A stretch of 64,000 bases of DNA. It comes from Branchiostoma floridae (lineage: Eukaryota > Chordata > Leptocardii > Amphioxiformes > Branchiostomatidae). The position numbers and the translations under genes were made by a program. The notes under the pieces are model-generated. The model saw only the letters and a program-made list of their open reading frames with translations. It had not been told where the DNA came from and did not search any database. Of this stretch, positions 56,201 to 64,000 are shown piece by piece (the stretch's first letter is position 1; every line of letters begins with the position of its first letter). The stretch spans positions 33,233,318 through 33,297,317 of the forward strand of contig NC_049981.1 in assembly GCF_000003815.2 (NCBI RefSeq), read 5' to 3'.

Positions 56201-56300
56201 NNNNNNNNNNNNNNNNNNNNNNNNNNNNNNNNNNNNNNNNNNNNNNNNNNNNNNNNNNNNNNNNNNNNNNNNNNNNNNNNNNNNNNNNNNNNNNNNNNNN
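56201..56300. other. 100-N assembly gap between C and D
   Basis: Conventional length. The corresponding left-arm sequence is present near 13380-13430, so little is likely to be missing. Confidence 0.95.
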
Positions 56301-57399
56301 AGAAAAAAACAGTCACATTGTTTATACATCATAACTTTCTGCAACATCTGATCTGCCCACCCGTATCTAACGTTGGGCGTCATAACTTTTAATCCGTGTT
56401 ACGAGAAGAGATATCAGTACTCACCTGACTGCATCACTCCTCCAAACCCTCTCTAACAAAGTTACTTGCTGAGCACGATCTAAACAAATCCTAGAAATTC
56501 ACTGCAAATAAACAAAAACGTCCAACAGTTACAACGTACATCCGGGGATTTCGGAACTTAGCTGAGGGTCTCATACAGACGTTCCTGGTAATAAACACAG
56601 ACGTGGTGAAGCCTGTCGCTGTCAGGGCGATTTTCTGCTCGTTTCGCACCCAGTCGGCAAAAATCAAAACATTTTCAGATACCAGACGGGATCTATGTCA
56701 GCAGCATCGCAGTATTATCCATAGAGATAAGAAATATTATCCATAGAGATAAGAAATATTATCCATAGAGATAAGAAAATGCCCTATCTTATTATCAAGA
56801 GGACGTCGTTTTCTACGAGGTGAGTTTTTATCAGAAGCCATTGAAATCCACACCATTTTCTTGCTTTCTGAAGTAGGTCTCATATGGCAGTGTTTATTTG
56901 TCATGGCCCTGCTTTCTAAATAATCATATTGCCAATGATAAACTTGAAAAAAACAACAGCAAGGAATTAAAATATGCCTTTAACTAAATCAACAACTTTT
57001 GAAAAATACCATGTTTAGGTAAGGATCCATTTTAATGTGAATCGATATACTCAGTATTGTCCTGCTAATATGTAAAACTTTCTGAAGATGTCAACATTTG
57101 CCACAGACTTCCATTAGCTCAGTTAAAAAATCTGCTCACTTAAAAGCATGGAGATAGTTGAAAGCTCAAATATCGGAATTTGGTCATGATCGTACCATCC
57201 GGAGACTCTAAGGTGGTACCACGGTCGCCTATGTGAATAAAGTGTTCTTGTATACAGTATACAAGAACACTGTATTCACATATATAGCCACCACCCCCAC
57301 CCAACACCCCCCCCCCCCCCCAGACGCGTTTCTTGCTCCTTGTTTGCATTGTTTATCTCATGATATCATCAATTTTCATCAACATAATTCTCACTACCA

Positions 57400-58703
57400 G
57401 CGAATCTTGAATCTTAATGTGTCCTTTTGTCGTCACAGTTTAAACGGAACATCCCCAGTATCATCTGCAGTTTGTTGTGCTCCGTGTACTAGTACATGAT
57501 CTCCGCATGCCAGCATTAACGACTGAAGACAGCCGTTCGGGCCTACCGTTAAAACTACAAGGGTTGCGACAACAAAAGGGCACCCGTCATTCTAGCAGGT
57601 TGACCCCAAGGTCACCCCCAGGTGTGTTGTCGTCACGGAACAAAGGTGGGACCGCTGACGGCGCGACAGGTGTTTACCAATGGCGTACACAGGGACGAAA
57701 CCAAGTGTGGCATATACGAGGGTGTTTTCTGTGCAACAGATTTCAAACAGCCTTGACAAAAACAACGTTATGTTTAGATTGACGTTAATGAGTTGTGAGA
57801 ACTAATGTTTACCTTGCGGTGCATTATAGGGGTATTGATTACACACCGTTACAAACACACACCCCTTTCGGTTTAATGAGACCGTCCTCACTCTACTTCC
57901 TTGTCATCGTTTTACCACGAATCAAACCACAGAAGGACCTCTGTATGGACGATTATGGAGAAATAGGAAACTAAAAAGAAAAGGTAGGACAGATTGGTAG
58001 ATTTCAAGACTTCTGTTCCATCTTAGTGTAACAGTCTACTTGTATGTTAAGGCTTTATACTTGACAAATAATGCGGAAGTGAGCACAATAGAGTCTTAAT
58101 TTTTCCCCCTCAGTCCACGAGCGTATCGTTGGGTGAATCTTAATCCTTATAGATCTATCTGGGGGTTTGGAGACGTATCTAACGATTTAACAACGTTCTT
58201 TAGCAAACTAAACTTGCTAGTCATCTTGACGTCTGCTTGGCCGCCTCTATGCCCCGTCCATAGCCAGGTAAGTAGCGCCTCTGTGTTAACATGGACATTT
58301 TTGAAATAGCTTGTCGGCAGCTGTACTTCGGGATGGGTTGATGATATGATTATATATATATATATAGACTGTTCTTTACCGAAGACAGATCCGTAATCAC
58401 ACAAGTACAAACATTGTTAACAAATAAAGTCAACAATACTCATCGAGTGAGTAGAAATGTGACAGAGCTTTCCTCGTGACGAAGCGCTATCGTAGTGAGC
58501 AACTTACACTAAAGTACTTCACCTTTGACCCTACAAGGCACTACTTTTTGGGATGTAGAAAATCACATCCATAACGGTCCTGTTTACCTGTCCCTCCAGT
58601 ATAACTCCGCAGTCCGGGATGTCGTCTGTCCGTCTCGTCAGATCGGCAGTCTGACATTCCGGTTCTGACACCATCACTTATATGACGGCATTCGTCAATC
58701 ACT
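57400..58703 (+). promoter_or_regulatory. 5' flank of gene D
   Basis: Homologous to the flanks of A and C, with one near-CRE tgacggca next to the start exon and a short (TA)n run near 58350. Confidence 0.5.
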
Positions 58704-61700
58704 ATGGAAACAGGTGAGTTATATTGGTCACTTTCACTTCAAAGTGTTACAATGGCTTTTATCTTTCAGTGCTAATAGTCATGTTCAAACTTAATAACTT
58801 AAGGTCCGAGCCTACACTGTGCCTGTCATTGACATAATAAAATAAATAAATTGACAAGATTTTACTGCATGGCATTTATTATGTCTTGATTTCACCATTA
58901 ATGACTTAAGAAAGTATATCAACATATCATAAATACCGGTGAAATGAGATTGCAGCACTGTATCCATTTTTCCTCAGGATGAGCCTTTATATTGTGCAAT
59001 ACTTTTACTTTCACTTTTCAAATTCCTGCAGACTGGTTTAGGTACTTTTACTTATATTAATTGTTTACATGTAGGTACTGGGATTGGTTAACTTTAAATA
59101 AGATTGTCTGGCCTAGTTTTTGTACGCGTGACACATTGACAATGGTATATGATATAAATATTCGCACTTTTGTGATATGATTGAATTAAACATTTTATTG
59201 TGAACCTCTTGTCCCCCACCAGGTCCTTGTGTTGTCCTCCTGCACGCAGCAGAGGATGGGGAGTTCGTCAGGAGGCTGGTGGAGGAGCTGGTGGATCGGG
59301 GCAGGTATTACAGCCTACCCAAGACAGACATCTCCTGTCAGCAGGTCACAGGCACTCCTGGTGACGTCAGCCGCGCACAGCTCACGTCCACACTGACCCT
59401 CGGCAGCTTGAAACTTGTCGTGCCCGTGATCAGCAGACACCTGCTTGCTGACCAGTCCTCGCTCAAGGTCGGACTGGAAACTGCCGTGAGGAACAACAAG
59501 CCTCGATACGTCATTTGGCTGGACCAGAACAAGGATGACTTCCGTGAATTCGGCACGTTAGTCAGCCGGCAGTACCCAACCCTGGAGGCGCCGGCCAGGC
59601 GGGTCCAGCGGGACAGGCTTGAGGAGACGATGCCCGGCAGTCGTTATGGCAGTGGGATGGAAGGCATCGCCTGTGATGTGAGTGACGCGCTCTGCAGACA
59701 AACAGGTGAGGGTGGACATATCATGGCTGGGACATAATGTAATCAGCGGACTGTGATGTATTTAAGTCATTTTCATCTGATAGTCAAGTCAAGTGAAGGT
59801 TCATTTCGCAACATTTGTAAAACAGGTACAATGTAAGGCGAACATAGGTAAATTGTATGAATTAAACTAAAAACATAACAATAGATGTAGATTTAGGGAT
59901 ATGAAATACTCAAAGAAACACAGTGTACAATGTGAAACAAATCCAGAATGTTTGAACAGACTACTTACTTATAACATAAATCTAGTACATACTACACTCA
60001 TATGAACACTGAGAAATACCTGTGGGATGTCTTTGCTTCAATATGTGGACAGCTTTTTAACCGAAATGCAATTTGCAGCCTCTTTTTTGCACTGATTGAG
60101 GCTTACAACATGATAATAGCTGCTCCTGCAGAATAGATGCTACGTTTGTTTCGTTTGAAGAACATGTAGTATTGTCGTGTATGTATTCTATTGTAGTAAT
60201 TAATGATAGACATTCAGGTACTTTGTAAATTAACACGGTGTCCCTAACATACATGTAGACCGACCCCGTTACACTGACGTGTGCCGTTTGTCTGTCCATC
60301 TCCACAGGTGAACTGAGGTTGCCGTGCTTGGGGGCCTTGGAGGACACTCGTGAGTTCCTGGCTGACAACTTGAACCTCCCAGCTGTTCTCACACGGCTGG
60401 AACAGGAGAACCAGCTGAGTCCGGCTGATGTCCGGGATATCCAGGTAAGGTACAGGGTGGAAGCGACAATTGTCAGAGTTTGGATATCAACATCACTGCC
60501 ACATGTACTTCACATTCATACAGTGTTATTGGCTTTCAATATGCCCGTCCTAATTTGTATTTAACAAAATTTCACTACATGTTCCGCGGCAGCACACACT
60601 TCTGTCGAAAGAAAACTCTGAATGTTTTGTTTCGGAGGTTCCCAACACACAACACCATATGTTATGATATGTTTCTACTATTACCATATCAAGTACACGC
60701 AAAGGCCTCCATTATTTGCCCCTAACGTGTGCATTGTACTGGTATGACACGTGTGCATGGATCCGTCTCTTCTGCCATAAAAGGTGAAAGTCATTATAAG
60801 TTGTATTTATCTATATAAAAGTTAGGTATACAAAAGGAACCCCTGTTGTTGCATTATGTTGTATTGAACGCCATACCTGACACCGCCTGTCTCCTGAGCT
60901 CGCTCCACAGTCAGTACCTCCCAGCTGTAAAGTTTGTAATAGCTTTGGATGATCTTGGATATGCCCGTCATCGCCCTTCTCCACTCCTGCCCACTCCTGT
61001 CTCTCGAGCTCGCTACACAGTCCATACCTCCCATTAGTAAAGTTTGTATTGGCTTTCGACACGGCCGTCATCGCCCTTCTCTGTTCACATAATAGCCCCT
61101 CACATTAGGCGCGATTCGATCGGATGACGGGTCTGCGAGCTCTAATTTACGAGGAGGCATGATCCTGATGCCGACGAAGAAATGGCAGAGTTCCCCCTTC
61201 CCGTCAGGGTCATGGCGGCCTCCTCGTAATTTAGAGCTCGCAGACTCGTCGTCCGATCGAATCGCGCCTAATGTGAGGGGGGTATGATTATATGGTCACC
61301 ACGTGAGCTGGGAAACAACGAAAATATATCTTTCGGAGCCGCCACCCGATACGCCACAGACGTGCGTACAGGTTTCTACCCTTTATATAGAGTAAAGGGC
61401 GGAGTTTCCTTTCGTACCCCCTACCGTAGTACTTAGATTCAAGCTCAGCACTCTGCTCTAACTCAGCAGACCTTGTGCAGCTTGTTTTTACACGGTTCAC
61501 GAAGACCAGAAGAACGAAATAATGAAAGTTGCCGTATGGGTCTGTCACATGAAGGTTTCATTCTTGAGAATATGATTCATTATTCCTCTTACATGTTCTA
61601 ACAACGTGGGAAAAATAGACTAGATCAGTCTACTACAAAATGCAGTACCTATTGAAATACGAGTTATGTACAGAACACGTGGTACATGGTATGTTAAGGT

Positions 61701-64000
61701 ACATTGCATATGAAATGGTTAGACAGAATGCGTGTTACCTACTGTATTGATGGCGGGGGCTATTGTATTAATTGCCTACCACAAGGTGGTGATTCGCACT
61801 GGATATCTTTTATTTTTTGTTTGTTTGACAAAATTTGAAAGAAATAGTGTGATATTGAGAAATGAAATTGTGTCGAGCAGCAACGATTGGCAATATACTT
61901 GTCTAGGAGTAACATATCTTGCATGGGAACATGCATGTATAAACCTATCTAGTTCAACTCTCTGTTAACAGGCACAGATAAAGGATGAAAATACAAAAGT
62001 ATATGAAACCACCCTGCCGATGTTCCCTCCCCCAGGAGAAGCCGACACCAGTTAGCAGGGGGGAGCGGTTGGTAATGATGCTGCGGGACAGGAGGCGTCA
62101 GGAGCCGTACGACTGGTTAGTGCGGGTCCTGCGGGAGGAAGGACAGGACTTCCTGGCGGAGGAGATGGAGGAATGGGAGCGGCACTGGGAGCGGATCTTC
62201 GGCATCGGGGAACAGCAGGCGGCACAGCCTGGTCAACAAACAGCACAGAGGGAACATTTCGCACGGCAAAGTCAAGGTAGGCAGAACTAGGATCTCATGT
62301 TATTTTCTAGATATCAATACACAATATACTACTGATAGACAATATGTAATTTTCCAACTCAATGTTGCGGTTGGAAATCATAGCGTTTTGGGGAAATTAA
62401 ATCATCATTTGACTAATTTTATTTCCCGGTACATTTTTCATCACATCAAAAATCAGGTCAATAATGTTGTGTTTTGAAAGAGAGGGCAAAGAGGGGAATT
62501 TTATGTACGACTTCTGTGTACTATCTGCAGTACGCGAATTGTTTCATCAATTACCATGTGAGTGGTGATAGATGGCCACCTAAACGTCGGTAGTTATAAC
62601 AAATTGGAATTTAGTTGTGTAATATAGTAATCATACTTTATGTAACCGTACTGCTGTAGAAATGATGCAGAAACATCTACGTCATCCCGACGCGCATGCG
62701 CACACACAGGCCACAACACCTTCCGAAGTCAAGTGTGTGATTCTGGGACAGACGGAAGCAGGGAAGACCAGTCTGCTCAACTGTATGATGAAAGGTCAAG
62801 GTCACGTGGAGACTGAAACTAACAGAACCATCGGTGTTGACGTCATCACTTACCATGACACCAGAACTAACGTCAAGTACGAGATGTACGACTTCGGAGG
62901 TCACCAGATCTACCACTACACGCACCGGTTCTTCCTGACACGTCAGGCCCTGCACATCCTCAATGTAGACCTGCCAGGATACAAGTCAGAAGAGTTCCAG
63001 GAACGAGTGGGAACGTGGCTAACATCCGTGACTTCCCACGTGTTCAACCCGGCTATCCTTGTTGTGGGAACCAAAGTCGACCTGTTCCCGCCAGACAAGG
63101 CCGAGGAGATGATAGCAGCAGCTTGTTCCTCCATCCAGAGAGACATCCAGGCCGCTGAGAGTAAAATACAAACCAAGCTGAACGAAGAGATTCAACTCTG
63201 TCAGAAGGCGGTGGATGCAGCGAACGGCAAATCAGACCTGACCGGACTTTTCTACGGTCTCACAAAAGACGACATCTTGGCCAAGAAAGAGTCACTGGAG
63301 AAGTTACTTGACGGACGACCCAAAGGTCTGTTAAACGTACAGGTTCTCCCGGTCAGCAGCAAGACGTTCCAGGGTATCGAAGCTCTGTGCGACAAGATGG
63401 CAGAAATGGTGAAGGACGAGCGATTGTTCCCTGCTGCCCGCCAAGAGCTGCCGACTTCCTGGACAAAACTATCAGAAAACATCAAGACTTCAGGACGGCC
63501 GTACCTTCATGTCAAGGATTGTCAGGACGTCGGAGCGGCTGCAGGGATGAAGGAGTCAGACGTCCTGAACGCGCTCATCTATCTGCACGTGACCGGACAG
63601 ATCCTGTTCTACAACCACATCAGGGGGATGGAAGATCTGGTCTTCCCGGACCCAACCATCATCCTCACACTCTTCAAGCAGATGTTCAGGCATGACCTAC
63701 CGGCGTATCTGGACAGCATAGCCGAGTCTCTGTTTGAGCATACCAGAGCGCAGTTTGCTGAAGACAGGGAATCCTTCCTGAAGACGGGCAGGGCAAGCGA
63801 CAGTTTCATTAAGAACCTGCTTGGAGACGACATTGCCACCTTCAACAGTCTCCTTCCCCTGATGAAGCACTTCGGCCTGTGTTACTCAGGGTCGGTGATC
63901 TTTCCAACAGAGCTTCCTGCCGCCCAGCCTGACGAGGTGGCGCGCTGCTGGCCAGAGGTTGTGCCATCAGGCGGAAAGGAGATCTCTGTTACTATAGAGT
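58704..64000 (+). CDS. Gene D: 5' part of a fourth copy, running off the window
   Basis: Exons: 58704-58713 (start, Met-Glu-Thr-Gly), 59223-59705 (TIR), 60308-60444 and 62036-62276 (CARD halves) and 62660 onward (Roc-COR, open to the window end). All phases agree with C and no stop is seen in the 1.34 kb of Roc-COR present. Its 5' flank is homologous to those of A and C. Death, FIIND and GT4 exons are expected further right. D sits 4.5 kb behind C in the same direction, as A sits 4.6 kb behind B on the other strand. Confidence 0.82.
59223..59705 (+). CDS. Gene D exon 2: TIR-like domain
   Basis: 161 codons with CVVLLHAAEDGEFVRRL, LKLVVPVISRHLLAD and GLETAVRNNKPRY. Most variable against C in LVDRGRYYSLPK (loop after helix 1) and in the last ~20 residues. 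Confidence 0.72.
60308..60444 (+). CDS. Gene D exon 3: N-terminal CARD half
   Basis: 137 nt including NLPAVLTRLEQENQLSPADV. Acceptor tccacag, donor GTAAGG. Confidence 0.74.
61096..61280. mobile_element. 185-bp MITE with 63-bp terminal inverted repeats in gene D
   Basis: CCCCTCACATTAGGCGCGAT at 61096 and its inverted partner ending ATGTGAGGGG at 61280. Arms 61096-61158 and 61218-61280 pair almost perfectly. A and C lack it at the same intron position (cataatggccacc). Confidence 0.8.
62036..62276 (+). CDS. Gene D exon 4: C-terminal CARD half
   Basis: 241 nt including GERLVMMLRDRRRQEPYDWL. Acceptor cccccag, donor GTAGGC. A Gln-rich tail follows the CARD. Confidence 0.76.
62660..64000 (+). CDS. 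Gene D exon 5 (partial): Roc GTPase and start of COR
   Basis: Acceptor gctgtag, then Glu-Met-Met. GQTEAGKTS, DFGGH, GTKVD and VSSK are present. The frame stays open to base 64000, inside COR. Confidence 0.87.

Noticed and set aside
57250-57325. Short inverted repeat and C-run as a possible terminator
   Set aside because: Hairpin terminators are not expected in an animal genome. The segment is a local duplication with a C homopolymer, probably an assembly-difficult spot.

Overview
The window looks like nuclear DNA of an invertebrate deuterostome, most probably a lancelet (Branchiostoma). Coding exons are short and separated by GT-AG introns. Introns are crowded with non-LTR retrotransposon fragments, MITEs and tandem repeats, and there are three 100-N assembly gaps plus one 124-N gap. 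The encoded protein mixes TIR, CARD, death, Roc-COR and ZU5/UPA domains, in line with the expanded death-fold repertoire known for lancelets. The species is inferred from this style, not proven.

The window holds four copies of one large multidomain gene, named A to D here. A (10912 to 1065) and B (28082 to 15493) are on the minus strand; C (32772 to 54230) and D (58704 to beyond 64000) are on the plus strand. The left half is therefore a mirror image of the right half: a tandem pair facing a tandem pair, head to head. The axis lies near 29.1-31.3 kb, in sequence full of hairpin elements and one gap.

C is the only copy complete in the window. Its 15 inferred coding exons join in consistent phase to about 1,730 codons: TIR (1-163), CARD split by an intron (164-289), Roc GTPase and COR (about 311-878), death domain (879-965), a FIIND-like ZU5-UPA module (966-1246), an acidic/Ser-rich linker (1247-1306), a GT-B glycosyltransferase of the GT4 type (1307-1714) and a short acidic tail. 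I read it as an NLR-like cytosolic sensor or signalling hub. A Roc GTPase takes the place of NACHT, death-fold domains give the signalling surface, and there are two possible enzymatic effectors, TIR and GT4. The function is inference.

A has a one-base deletion in Roc-COR beside the 124-N gap and ends inside the first ZU5 exon. B has lost the start, TIR and first CARD half, and its first remaining exon has a GC donor. D is intact until the window ends in its COR region.

Other content: a 5'-truncated reverse transcriptase and a foldback Tc1-like transposon in B, a 1.2 kb hAT-like insertion in A intron 1, a tRNA-type SINE in C intron 1, MITEs in several introns, ~163 bp tandem repeats in the long C intron, CRE-like octamer arrays just 3' of B and C, and a possible 61-aa secreted peptide between A and B whose counterpart between C and D is broken.
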